From NCBI RefSeq assembly GCF_003011965.1, contig NZ_PXWG01000003.1, positions 124,001 through 188,000 of the forward strand: 64,000 nt of DNA. Reading direction: 5' to 3'. This document shows, one piece after another, positions 24,801 through 32,220 of the stretch; within the stretch, counting starts at the first letter, position 1, and each line of letters starts with the position of its first letter. The stretch comes from Streptosporangium nondiastaticum (GTDB taxonomy: Bacteria; Actinomycetota; Actinomycetes; Streptomycetales; Streptomycetaceae). The notes under the pieces are model-generated. The model did no database searches and had not been told where the DNA came from. It saw only the letters and a program-made list of their open reading frames with translations. Position numbers and translations under genes: made by a program.

Positions 24801-25076
24801 CGGGACCTGGGCACGCTGGAGCCCGGCAAGCTCGCGGACGTGACGGTGGTGGACGGCGACCCGTTCACGGACTTCGACGCGCTGGTGCGGACGGTTTCGG
24901 TGCTGCGGGGCGGGGTGCCGTTCGAGGCGGCGCGGCTGGCCGCGGCGTACGAGCCGGCCGGCGCGCATCCGGCTCCGGCGCCGGCGCCGACCGGGGTCCG
25001 GGCCGCGGACGCGTGGCTCGCCGTGTCACGGCAGATCCGGCGGGACTCCTGCTGTGACATGGAGCTTCACCTGTAG
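21855..25076 (+). CDS. Tat-exported TolB-propeller / amidohydrolase fusion
   Basis: A 1073-residue exported enzyme. The N-terminus has a twin-arginine signal (SRRRFLQ followed by an Ala-rich hydrophobic stretch). Residues about 50-620 form a TolB-like propeller with repeated WSPDG-type blades (PAWSPDGSRIAF, PVWSPDGARLLF, PSWSPDGRYVAL, PVWSPDGQHMAV). The C-terminal 430 residues are a metal-dependent amidohydrolase: metal-binding WDTHTHPY, later LVALGTDAPLVPVG and the closing EPGKLADVTVVDGDPF. Such fusions hydrolyse cyclic amides or peptide-like substrates outside the cytoplasm; the substrate is unknown. Start TTG 21855 is supported by AGGAGG. It is monocistronic, with about 250 bp to the tRNA on its left. 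Confidence 0.88.
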   Translation: MATSDAPIPPSSLSRRRFLQAAAGTAAAAGVAGALPGAVAVAATVESPVESGALSFTAATNGAASLAPGGDRLVAEVQNVLWSVPRKGGEAVAITPADLEPTRPVHSPDGRQLAVCAYRGGGFHIWTLRADGSGLRQVTDGPWDDRGPAWSPDGSRIAFASERGGDPVAGSPYRVWVVDVRTGALTQVTGVSGQEGPLQDGAWEDFDPVWSPDGARLLFVRGRLAGAALEARTVASVPADGRGPVRVEHTEAAAGQIMTPAVAPDGRLAYLRTTPAPAAGCTLVVDGEPVAIDGDVEPVPPRWTPSGELLLTVSGTFRVVRPRAPRDAEVVPFAGRLAVPRPRYRTKRYDFDAGGVHAVRSLHFPALSPDGRRVAFGALNALWVADVAGGRPPRRVVKADPARYPFGPTWSADGRSLVYAGDSGGLLAARRHDLASGADTVLAEGGRAYPVLSPDGRRLAALDLAGNLVVRDLAAGTDRVLAAALGGGGLPGRPSWSPDGRYVALCDRNRLNQRFREGYNLVRVIDTAGGGARLHALAPHVSLSDRYGSGPVWSPDGQHMAVIAESALWLLPVRPDGTPDGEPRRLTDEAAEDPSWAADSRTLLYLSAGRLRLLDVESGSARTVRVPLDYRRPVPADTVVHAGRFWDGTGDTVREDVDLVVRDGRIAAVEPHRARRAAGRTVDASSGTVIPGLWDTHTHPYQNTYGGRQTALQLAYGITTAVSFGGGAHEQARIREAVAAGELTGPRLLATGELLDGARVAYSMGRAHRTREGLRRSLSRAEALDWDFVKTYVRAPGWLMEEAARFAHDRLGVRAGSHLLSPGVQLGQDLTTHLQATQRLEFGHATSASGRAYQDVEEIYTRGGFHLVATIFTSVPLLGEAPALAQDPRVTRMMPPWDVEVVRRTAAAPPTADQLATLERETGVYRRVLAGGGLVALGTDAPLVPVGLSLHLGLRALHRYGLSPAQALRTATVLPARVFGADRDLGTLEPGKLADVTVVDGDPFTDFDALVRTVSVLRGGVPFEAARLAAAYEPAGAHPAPAPAPTGVRAADAWLAVSRQIRRDSCCDMELHL

Positions 25077-25313
25077 CGGTAGGACGGCCGGGCCGGACCC
25101 GGCCGGTGCCCCGGGCCGACGCCGGTACGGCCCCGCCGGTCAGGTTGTGGGGCTTACGCGCCGTGGCGGCGGGAAGAAGAGTGCGTGCTGTGGCACGCCG
25201 CGATCAGTTCCTCGGCCGTGCCTGGTACGGCACCGCCTTACAGGTTCCGGACAGTTGCGCGCCGTTGCGGCGGACAGAAGGGGCGCGGCACTGCGCAGTC
25301 CGCCCCGCCCTTC

Positions 25314-25341
25314 AGCCCCCAGCCCCCAGCCCCCAGCCCCC
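25314..25341. repeat. AGCCCCC heptamer tandem repeat
   Basis: Four exact copies of AGCCCCC in tandem, followed by a degenerate fifth (AGCCTCG), lie in the 286-bp gap between the amidohydrolase gene and the convergent hydrolase gene. The same gap contains two decayed copies of a GCGCCGTTGCGGCGG-type half palindrome (near 25156 and 25260). No gene is seen there. Confidence 0.8.
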
Positions 25342-25362
25342 AGCCTCGAGCGCACCCCGCGC

Positions 25363-26550
25363 TCACGCCCGCAGCGACACCTCCGGCACTCCCTCGGGCT
25401 CAGCCTGCTCCGCAGGCGCCGCGGGCTGACCCGCCGGGCGTGCCGCCACCGCCCGCCACCACGGATCCGTCGGGAGGCCGGCGCCGTCCGCCGGTTCGAA
25501 GGGCTGGCCGGGGCGCGGCGTCACGACGCGCGCCCCGTGGCGGCGGCCCGCGGTGACCGAGCCCTCCACCGGCTCCTCCCACGGGTGCGGGGCGAGGTTG
25601 AACGTGCCCCAGTGGATGGGCAGGAAGACCCCGTGCGCCGCGTCGCCCTGCAGGTCGGCATGGGCCTGCAGGCCCTCCTCGGGCGTCATGTGGATGTCCG
25701 GCCAGAATTCCGAATATGCCCCGATCTGCACCATCGTGGCGTCGAACGGCCCGTACTGCGCGCCGATGTCCTTGAAGCCGGGGAAGTAGCCGGTGTCGCC
25801 GCTGTGGAAGATGCGGTGCGCGGGACCGGCCACCACCCACGAGGCCCAGAGCGTGTGCTGGGTGTTGCGCAGCGCGCGGCCGCAGAAGTGGCGGGCGGGG
25901 GTCGCGGTGAAGGTGAGGCCGGCGACGTCGGCCTGCTCGTGCCAGTCGAGCTCGGTGATCCGGTCCGCGGGCACGCCCCAGTGCTCCAGGTGCGCGCCGA
26001 CGCCGAGCGGCACGACGAAGCGCGCGCCGGTGCCGCGGGCGAGGGCGCGGACGGTCGGCATGTCCAGGTGGTCGTAGTGGTCGTGGGAGATGACCACGGC
26101 GTCGAGGGGCCCGGTCTCGCGCAGCGGGACGGGCACCGGGTGCAGCCGCTTGGGGCCCGCGAACGCGAAGGGCGAGCAGCGCTCGGACCAGACGGGGTCG
26201 AAGAGCACCCGGGCGCCGTCGATCTCGGCGAGGACGCTGGAGTGGCCCATCCAGGTCAGCCGCAGGCCCGACGCGGCGGGGACCGCCAGGTCGGCCACGG
26301 TCGTCGGATGGACCGGCACCGTGCCGGCGGGCGCCCGGCGGGCGCGCTCCTCGGCACGGAAGTACGTGGGCAGGAACTTCAGCATCGCGCCGGAGGGTGT
26401 GCGCTGCGCACCGACCGGGTTGGTGAAGACGCCATCGGCGAAGTGCGGCGACCGCCGGATGCGCGCCATCCGCTCCCCGGACGGGTCGGCTCCGAACGCG
26501 GCGGGGCGCAGGGCGTCGAGCGGTGAGCTGCTGAGGCGGAAGCCGGTCAC
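25363..26550 (-). CDS. Metallo-beta-lactamase-fold hydrolase (NAPE-PLD-like)
   Basis: A 395-residue MBL-fold protein. The metal-binding motif is SHDHYDHLD, preceded by LTWMGHSSVLAEIDGARVLFDP, and later ligands sit in PARHFCGRALR, FHSGDTGYF and LPIHWGTFNL. The pattern matches the NAPE-PLD/UlaG-like branch of phosphodiesterases, which hydrolyse phospholipid or related esters. It starts at GTG 26550. No operon partner is visible. The C-terminal Pro/Ala-rich tail (AARPAGQPAAPAEQAEP) is low-complexity. The precise substrate cannot be read from the sequence. Confidence 0.87.
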   Translation of the reverse strand: MTGFRLSSSPLDALRPAAFGADPSGERMARIRRSPHFADGVFTNPVGAQRTPSGAMLKFLPTYFRAEERARRAPAGTVPVHPTTVADLAVPAASGLRLTWMGHSSVLAEIDGARVLFDPVWSERCSPFAFAGPKRLHPVPVPLRETGPLDAVVISHDHYDHLDMPTVRALARGTGARFVVPLGVGAHLEHWGVPADRITELDWHEQADVAGLTFTATPARHFCGRALRNTQHTLWASWVVAGPAHRIFHSGDTGYFPGFKDIGAQYGPFDATMVQIGAYSEFWPDIHMTPEEGLQAHADLQGDAAHGVFLPIHWGTFNLAPHPWEEPVEGSVTAGRRHGARVVTPRPGQPFEPADGAGLPTDPWWRAVAARPAGQPAAPAEQAEPEGVPEVSLRA

Positions 26551-26902
26551 GGCACCTCCAGGGCGAAAGCGGCCAGATCACCCGCCATTATCTGCCCCGG
26601 TCCGGCGGACGCCCGGGCGGCCCCCGGCCGACTGCCGGGCGTACGTTCCGGGAAGCGCCGGTGACCTCTTTCGGCTACCGCCGCCCGGGCTCACCCCCGT
26701 GATATGAGCCCGGACGCGCGGCCGGCGCACTGCCGGGGACCCACTGTGCAGGGTCGCGCCCCCACCCGCACGTGATTTTTTACGGTGCCGATCGTTCCGG
26801 TTTACGGCTCCGATCGTTCCGGTTCTACGGCGCCGGTCGTTCCGGCTTTACGGCGCCGGTCGTTCCGTTCTCCGGTGCCGCTCAGTCCGCTCGCGGGACC
26901 CC
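26551..26902. other. Intergenic region with tandem repeats
   Basis: These 352 bp separate the MBL-fold hydrolase start from the alkB stop (both minus strand). The hydrolase promoter must lie in the left part. The right part is a degenerate tandem array described separately. No coding potential was seen. Confidence 0.6.
26778..26889. repeat. Five degenerate 22-23-bp tandem repeats
   Basis: Units at 26778-26800, 26801-26822, 26823-26845, 26846-26867 and 26868-26889 share a TTTACGGCGCCGGTCGTTCC-type core. Identity is highest in the middle units and falls at the last. Each unit carries a GGCGCCG or GATCG near-palindrome. Function is unknown. Confidence 0.85.
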
Positions 26903-27565
26903 TCACCACCCGCTGACCCGGAGCGTGATGTTCAGCCGGCCCGTGAGCCCGAGCGCGGCGGGACCGGTGCCGGGGTGGGTGCGGGGCACGCCGTGGAAGG
27001 CCGCGCGCGAGGGCCCGCCGAAGACGAACAGGTCACCGCTGCGCAGCTCGACGTCGGTCCACGGGCGGTTGCGGGTGCGGGTGTTGCCGAAGCGGAAGAC
27101 GCAGCTGTCGCCGAGGCTGAGCGAGACGACGGGCGCCGTGGACTTCTCGTCGCTGTCCCGGTGCATGCCCATCGTCGCGCCGCGGTCGTAGTAGTTGACC
27201 AGGGCCACGTCGTACGCGTCGGGGGCGGGCACGGACTCCGCGCGCTCGTCGCCGTAGGCGTCCCTGACGGCTTGTGCGGCCATCCGCCCCAGCCGGCCGG
27301 GGAACGGCTTGACCGGCGAGCCGTCGCCGTCGACGACCGTGCGGGCGTAGCCGTACGGGTACCAGTGCAGGCCCAGGCAGACCATGCGGACGGACATCTG
27401 CCCTCCGCTCGGCATGCGCACGGTCCGCAGCCCGCCGGGCGGTCGTGCCCAGGTGCGGCAGGCGGCGAGCAGGCTCTGCTGGGCGGCGAGGTCCAGCCAG
27501 CCGGGGACGTGGACGGCTCCCGGCGCGATCTCGGCCCGGGGGCGGGGGAAGAGCTCGTCGTCCAT
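26903..27565 (-). CDS. alkB: AlkB-family Fe(II)/2-oxoglutarate DNA dioxygenase
   Basis: A 220-residue AlkB homologue that oxidatively removes alkyl groups from 1-meA/3-meC in DNA. Visible features are the iron ligands in MGMHRDSDE (HxD) and the C-terminal HGVPRTHPGT, the 2OG-binding arginines in TGRLNITLRVSG, and the substrate lid LGLHWYPYGYAR. NYYDRGATMGMH is characteristic. ATG 27565 begins MDDELFPRPRAEI, typical for actinobacterial AlkB; upstream in-frame codons are unlikely to be translated. It stands alone on the minus strand, divergent from the AhpD-like gene. Confidence 0.93.
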   Translation of the reverse strand: MDDELFPRPRAEIAPGAVHVPGWLDLAAQQSLLAACRTWARPPGGLRTVRMPSGGQMSVRMVCLGLHWYPYGYARTVVDGDGSPVKPFPGRLGRMAAQAVRDAYGDERAESVPAPDAYDVALVNYYDRGATMGMHRDSDEKSTAPVVSLSLGDSCVFRFGNTRTRNRPWTDVELRSGDLFVFGGPSRAAFHGVPRTHPGTGPAALGLTGRLNITLRVSGW

Positions 27566-27712
27566 GCCGCCAGCGTAGGCCGCCGGCCCCGGACATCCGA
27601 TCACCCGCTGTGACGACCATCACACGCCGGCAGCGCGTCACGATGTCACACATCCACCTGTCCGGACCGTCGTAAGGGCACAGGCGCAACCACTGCGACG
27701 GAGGAACCAGCC

Positions 27713-28315
27713 ATGGCCAGGATCTCGCTCACCCCGGACCGCACCCCGCTCGTCCGGATCATGGAGTGGTACAGCAGGCGCACGTACGGCAAGGTGCTGG
27801 AGCCGCTGATGGCCCTCGCCCACAACCGGCGCGTGCTGCTCACGACGTCCCGCTTCGAGCTGTCGGTGGGCCGGTGGAAGAAGCTCGACCCGCAGCTGAA
27901 GGCGCTGGCGGAGATGGCGTCGGCGGCGGCCATCGGCTGCACGTGGTGCATGGACTTCGGCTACTGGCTCAGCCGCGGGCACGGGCTGCCGCACGAGAAG
28001 CTGCAGGACGTCCCGGTGTGGCGCGAGAGCCGCGCGTACGCCCCGCTGGAGCGGGACGTCATGGCGTACGCGGAGGCGATGACGGCCACCCCGCCGACCG
28101 TCGAGGACGACCTGGCGGAGCGGCTGCGGCAGCGCCTGGGCGACGCCGCGTTCGTCGAGCTGACCTCGATGATCGCGGTGGAGAATCTCCGCTCGCGCAC
28201 CAACGCGGCGCTGGGGCTGCACAGCCAGGGCTTCAAGGACAGCTGTGACATCCCGGGCGCCGCCCCGGGCGCCACGGCCCGCCCGCAGGCGGACCGGACG
28301 TCGGCGGGCCAGTAG
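27713..28315 (+). CDS. Carboxymuconolactone decarboxylase / AhpD-like protein
   Basis: A 200-residue alkylhydroperoxidase-like protein. The redox pair is in GCTWCMDFGYW (CxxC), and the surrounding helices (LTTSRFELSVGRWKKLDPQL, AVENLRSRTNAALGL) match the CMD family. Members usually act as peroxide-detoxifying thiol proteins or decarboxylases. The ATG has a GGAGG 8 bases upstream. It is divergent from alkB across about 150 bp, so shared stress regulation is possible but not shown. The C-terminal tail after residue 180 is disordered-looking. Confidence 0.87.
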   Translation: MARISLTPDRTPLVRIMEWYSRRTYGKVLEPLMALAHNRRVLLTTSRFELSVGRWKKLDPQLKALAEMASAAAIGCTWCMDFGYWLSRGHGLPHEKLQDVPVWRESRAYAPLERDVMAYAEAMTATPPTVEDDLAERLRQRLGDAAFVELTSMIAVENLRSRTNAALGLHSQGFKDSCDIPGAAPGATARPQADRTSAGQ

Positions 28316-28379
28316 CTCCGCGGGCCACTGGTCTCCGCGGGCCGTCAGCCACCACGGGCCGGACAGCCACCCCTTGCGG

Positions 28380-29213
28380 CTACCCCTTGCGGCCCACTCC
28401 CCCGTAGAAGATCGTGTCGTTGAGCTCCTCGGGGCCCGGGACCGGCCCGTCCGGCCGCCAGAGCGGCACCCGGACCAGGCCCGGGTCCAGGAGTTCGAAG
28501 GCGCCGAAGAGCGGCTCGACGGCGGCGCGGTCGCGCAGATTGAGGCCCGCGGTGGCGTTCTTGTACGTGCCGACGACGCTGTCGCGGGCCTTCACGTCGG
28601 TGCGGCCGTCCGCGTAGCCCTCGTACGGTTCGGCCGTGGCGTGCGAGAGCACGAGGTGGCTGCCGGCGGGAAGGGCGTCCGCGAAGGCCGCGACGATGCC
28701 CGCCGGGTCCTCCTCGTCAGTGACGAAGTGGAGGACGGCCACGAGCAGCAGGGCCACCGGCTCGTTGAAGTCGATCAGCTCGCGCACCTCGGGCCGGGCG
28801 AGGATCGCCTCCGGGTCGCGCACGTCGCCGAGGACGAAGCCCGCCCGCCCGGTGCCGGTGAGCTTCGCGCCCGCGTGCGTGGCGACGATGGGGTCGTTGT
28901 CGACGTAGGCCACGCGCACGTCCGGGTCGGCCTCCCGCGCCACCTCGTGGGTGTTGGGCGAGGTGGGGATGCCCGTGCCGATGTCGATGATCTGCCGGAC
29001 GCCGCCGCGGACGACCTCCCGCACGGCCCGCTGCAGGAAGGCCCGGTTGGCCCGGGCCGAGAGCCGCACCTGGGGGTGCGCCCGGATGACGTGCTCGGCG
29101 GCCTGCCGGTCGACCTCGTAGTTGTCCCAGCCGCCGAGGTAGTAGTCGTACATCCGGGCCGGGTGCGGCCGGCTGGTGTCGATGTCCTCGGCGGCGAAGC
29201 CCTGCTGGTTCAT
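28380..29213 (-). CDS. SAM-dependent methyltransferase (Methyltransf_19/DUF574 type)
   Basis: A 277-residue actinobacterial methyltransferase of the family with DTSRPHPARMYDYYLGGWDN near the N-terminus. The SAM-binding glycine motif is IIDIGTGIPTSPNTHEVA, with the acidic loop VAYVDNDPIV and VLGDVRDPEAIL. Family substrates are unknown. ATG 29213 is preferred over 29237 because GGAG lies 6 bases upstream. Streptomyces genomes carry many copies of this family, often near XRE/DUF397 genes as here. Confidence 0.87.
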   Translation of the reverse strand: MNQQGFAAEDIDTSRPHPARMYDYYLGGWDNYEVDRQAAEHVIRAHPQVRLSARANRAFLQRAVREVVRGGVRQIIDIGTGIPTSPNTHEVAREADPDVRVAYVDNDPIVATHAGAKLTGTGRAGFVLGDVRDPEAILARPEVRELIDFNEPVALLLVAVLHFVTDEEDPAGIVAAFADALPAGSHLVLSHATAEPYEGYADGRTDVKARDSVVGTYKNATAGLNLRDRAAVEPLFGAFELLDPGLVRVPLWRPDGPVPGPEELNDTIFYGGVGRKG

Positions 29214-29268
29214 GCGGTGCTCCGATCCCGGTGTCATGCCCGTGGGGTCATGCCCGTCGTGTACTGCA

Positions 29269-29352
29269 CGTCATGTACTCCGTCGTGTGCGCTGCACGTC
29301 ATGTACCGCGTCGCGTGCGCCGCACGTCATGTACCGCGTCGTGTGCGCCGCA
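29269..29352. repeat. Three 28-bp tandem repeats upstream of the methyltransferase gene
   Basis: Units at 29269-29296, 29297-29324 and 29325-29352 share a CGTCATGTACCGCGTCGTGT-type sequence; units 2 and 3 differ at only one position. A partial unit lies before the first (from about 29249) and another after the last. They fill most of the gap between the methyltransferase start and the DUF397 stop. Confidence 0.9.
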
Positions 29353-29389
29353 CGTCGCCCGCCGGGCGCCGCGCCCCGCACGCGCGGCC

Positions 29390-29647
29390 CTACTCGCAGG
29401 CGGCTCCCGAACCGGCGAGCAGGAAGTCCGCCGCGCCCGCCTTGGCGCCGTTGATGAAGCTCTCCATCTCGTGACGCGTGTAGATCAGCGCGGGGCCCCC
29501 GGGGTCGGTGGACTGGCGCAGGGCGATCCGGCCGTCGCCCAGCAGCAGCGCCTCGACGCACGAGCCTCCGTTGCCGCCGCTCCACGGCTTGCTCCACCCC
29601 TCGGTGCCGAGGTCGGTGGCGGGCATGCCGTTGTAGATGCGATCCAT
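29390..29647 (-). CDS. DUF397 domain protein
   Basis: An 85-residue DUF397 protein: GWSKPWSGGNGGSCVEALLL, then RIALRQSTDPGGPALIYTRH and EMESFINGAKAGAADFLL. DUF397 proteins pair with an adjacent XRE regulator, probably as its small effector or antagonist; some affect differentiation and antibiotic production in Streptomyces. It starts 3 bases after the XRE gene stop on the same strand, so it is co-transcribed. Its own stop precedes the tandem repeats. Confidence 0.92.
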   Translation of the reverse strand: MDRIYNGMPATDLGTEGWSKPWSGGNGGSCVEALLLGDGRIALRQSTDPGGPALIYTRHEMESFINGAKAGAADFLLAGSGAACE

Positions 29648-29650
29648 GGT

Positions 29651-30517
29651 TCAGATCTCCTTACGAATCCCACCCAGGACGGCCTCGGTGGTCTGGGCCG
29701 GCGCGGCCTGCGCGCACATCCGGTCCAGCGCCTCCAGGAAGGCCGAGACGTCCTCGCGCTGGTCGAAGTACGAGGCGCCGACGAGGTTTTCGGCGTACGC
29801 GATGTCCGGAAGCTCCGGGAGCGGGAACCGGAAGATGTGGAACGGTCCGTACATCGCCGGGTGCGGCCCGGCGGCGAACGGCATGATCTGCAGCCGTACG
29901 TTGGGCATGGCGGTGGCCTCGGCGAGCCGGGAGACCTGCTCGCGCATGATGTCCGGCCCGCCGATGGGCCGGCGGAGCACGGTCTCGTCCATCACCACCC
30001 ACAGCAGCGGCGCGCCCTCGCGGGTGAGCAGCGACTGGCGCTCCCGGCGGACGGCGACGGCGCGCTCGATGTCGGCCTCGGGGGCGTGCGGCTGGCCGGC
30101 GCGGAGCACGGCGCGCGCGTAGCGCTCGGTCTGCAGCAGCCCCGGGACGTAGTGCGGTTCGTAGGCCCGGATGAGGTTGGCCTCGCCCTCCAGGCTGACG
30201 AACGCGCTGAACCACTCGGGCAGGACGTCCCGGAAGCGGTGCCACCAGCCGGGGCGGTTCGCCTCGCGCGCGAGGTCGAGGAAGCCCTCGACCTCGGCGG
30301 GGTCGGTGACGCCGTAGACGCGCAGCAGCTTCTCCACGTAGGGGAGCTTCAGGCCGACTTCGGCCTTCTCCATCCTGCGGACGGTGGCGTGCGTGACGTC
30401 GAGGGCGCGGCCCGCCTGCTCGTAGCTGAGACCGGCCTTCTCCCGCAGGTCGTGCAACCGTTTGCCGAGGACGACCCGCAGTACGGTCGGGGCGCCCGCC
30501 GGACGCGCTTCCGCCAC
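29651..30517 (-). CDS. XRE-family HTH regulator with DUF5753
   Basis: A 288-residue regulator. The N-terminal helix-turn-helix is LGKRLHDLREKAGLSYEQAG through TVRRMEKAEVG (residues about 17-60). The rest is the DUF5753 domain (LIRAYEPHYVPGLLQTERYA, VVMDETVLRRPIGG, LQIMPFAAGPHPAM). These proteins control, and are controlled by, a neighbouring DUF397 protein and often an RsbW-like ATPase; all three are present here. The GTG start at 30517 begins MAEARPAGAPTVLRVVLG. It is divergent from the ATPase gene across about 165 bp. Confidence 0.93.
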   Translation of the reverse strand: MAEARPAGAPTVLRVVLGKRLHDLREKAGLSYEQAGRALDVTHATVRRMEKAEVGLKLPYVEKLLRVYGVTDPAEVEGFLDLAREANRPGWWHRFRDVLPEWFSAFVSLEGEANLIRAYEPHYVPGLLQTERYARAVLRAGQPHAPEADIERAVAVRRERQSLLTREGAPLLWVVMDETVLRRPIGGPDIMREQVSRLAEATAMPNVRLQIMPFAAGPHPAMYGPFHIFRFPLPELPDIAYAENLVGASYFDQREDVSAFLEALDRMCAQAAPAQTTEAVLGGIRKEI

Positions 30518-30683
30518 TGTTCCTCCCCCTCCGTGCCCACCGGTTGTCAGCTGTCCGTCAGATGCTTGTCATATGCCCGCAGTCTGTCACGGGTGGCCCC
30601 GGAGCCGACAGACTGTTCTGACGATTCTGTAATTTGCAGATTGAACCTTGCCACACCTCGGCGGTATCGCACATAGTTACGGC

Positions 30684-31142
30684 GTGGTCCCCTCCCATGA
30701 CGCACCTTCGCTCGGGCGCTTCGGCTGTTCCATGGCCGCGCGCCTGCAGGACGCCTTCCACTTCCCGGCTCGCGGCGCCTCGGTGGCAGCCGCGCGAAAA
30801 CGGGTCCTCGCGCAACTGCGGGAGTGGGGCATCGACGAAGTGGCGTGCGACGACGCCCAGTTGGTGGTGTCGGAGCTCTTCACCAACGCCGTCCGGCACA
30901 CGGACAGCGCGAACGTCAGCTGTCAGCTGAGGATGCTCGGCGCGCACCTGCGCATAGAGGTGGCCGATCAGGGCCGCACGCCGACGGAGCCGCGGGCGCG
31001 GTGCAGCGGGGCGGACGAGGAGAGCGGCCGCGGGCTGCTGCTCGTGGGCGCGCTGTCCCAGGCCTGGGGGGTCCGGCCCGACGACAGCGGCAGGGGCCGC
31101 GTCGTCTGGGCCGATCTGGCTGCCGGGCGGCTCACCCCTTGA
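30684..31142 (+). CDS. RsbW/SpoIIAB-like anti-sigma ATP-binding protein
   Basis: A 152-residue HATPase-like protein. The N-box is LVVSELFTNAVRHT and the G-boxes are IEVADQGRTP and ESGRGLLLVGALSQAWGV. It lacks the phosphoacceptor domain of histidine kinases, so it is a stand-alone ATPase of the anti-sigma type. The start is uncertain: TTG 30648, GTG 30684 and ATG 30732 are in frame. GTG 30684 is chosen where good third-position GC bias begins; none has a strong ribosome site. It completes the XRE/DUF397/ATPase triad. Confidence 0.82.
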   Translation: MVPSHDAPSLGRFGCSMAARLQDAFHFPARGASVAAARKRVLAQLREWGIDEVACDDAQLVVSELFTNAVRHTDSANVSCQLRMLGAHLRIEVADQGRTPTEPRARCSGADEESGRGLLLVGALSQAWGVRPDDSGRGRVVWADLAAGRLTP

Positions 31143-31216
31143 AGCCTTCTCCCCTGAAGCCCTCCCCCTGAAGACTTCCCCCGGCGCCCTTCCCCCGACT
31201 TCCCCCGAAGGCGGTG

Positions 31217-32008
31217 CTAGAGCGGCAGCAGGTCCGGCCGCTTCGGCTCCACGTGGTCTCCCGAGGACTCGCCGCGCAGCCGGCGGCCGATCCACGGCAC
31301 CAGGTGCTCGCGCGCCCAGTGGATGTTGTCGCGCCGCACCTCGGCGGGCGAGCGGTGGTCCTCGTCCGGCCAGGCCTGGTCCGGGTCGGCCGGCACCTCC
31401 AGGCCGAGCACCTGGGCGGCCCGCAGGGCGACCCGCGTGTGCCCGTCGGGCGAGAGGTGGAGCCGGTCGTCGCTCCAGGCCCTGCGGTCCTGCACCGAGC
31501 GCAGCGACCACAGGTCCAGGACCGGGCACCCGTGCCGGTCGGCGATGGCGCGGACGTGGGCGGTGTACGTCGCGATCTTGCCTCGCAGGTGCCGCAGCAC
31601 GGGCATGCCTCGGGTGTCGAAGCCGGTGCACAGCAGCACGGTGCCCACGGAGGAGGCCAGCTCGGCGACGGCCTTCTCGTAGCGCTCGGCCACGTCGTCC
31701 GGGTCGCTGCCCGGGCGCAGGATGTCGTTGCCGCCCGCGCAGAAGGTCACAAGCTCGGGACCGAGCTCCTTCGCCCGGGGCACCTGCTCCGCGACGATCT
31801 GGTCCAGGAGGCGGCCGCGGACGGCGAGGTTGGCGTAGCGGAAGTCGTGCTCGGGGCGCTGGTCGGCGAGGAGTACGGCCAGTCGGTCGGCCCAGCCGAT
31901 GAAGGTGTCGTCCGGCCCTGGGTCGCCGACGCCTTCGGTGAAGCTGTCCCCGACGGCTGCGTACGACCCGATCGCGCTCTTGCTGAATGAATTCGAATCG
32001 TCTGCCAC
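31217..32008 (-). CDS. SGNH/GDSL-family esterase
   Basis: A 263-residue cytoplasmic SGNH hydrolase. Block I is YAAVGDSFTEGVGD (nucleophile Ser), block III is FCAGGNDIL with the oxyanion Asn, and block V is SDDRLHLSPDGH with the catalytic Asp and His. No signal peptide is present. This family hydrolyses ester bonds of lipids or acylated sugars. GTG at 32008 is the only start before block I with an appropriate length. It is divergent from the phosphatase gene at 32221, with about 210 bp between. Confidence 0.9.
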   Translation of the reverse strand: MADDSNSFSKSAIGSYAAVGDSFTEGVGDPGPDDTFIGWADRLAVLLADQRPEHDFRYANLAVRGRLLDQIVAEQVPRAKELGPELVTFCAGGNDILRPGSDPDDVAERYEKAVAELASSVGTVLLCTGFDTRGMPVLRHLRGKIATYTAHVRAIADRHGCPVLDLWSLRSVQDRRAWSDDRLHLSPDGHTRVALRAAQVLGLEVPADPDQAWPDEDHRSPAEVRRDNIHWAREHLVPWIGRRLRGESSGDHVEPKRPDLLPL

Positions 32009-32220
32009 GTCAGTACATCTTTCCTCCCGGGGAGTGACCTACGCCACCGTAACCAGGGGTTGACGTGCCGTGATGTATCCCACCCCGACGAACTCCCCGC
32101 AAGCGGAATACGTCGGCGCGGCTACCGCACGGGGCGGATTGCCCGTACAACCGGTGTCGTAAGGTCGTTGAGACGCCGCGCCGACGGCCGGCGCCGGCAG
32201 CCGAGACCCAGGGAGTGCCC

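Noticed and set aside
30648-30683. TTG start for the RsbW-like ATPase of the triad
   Set aside because: Codon bias is poor before GTG 30684, although a TTG start cannot be excluded.
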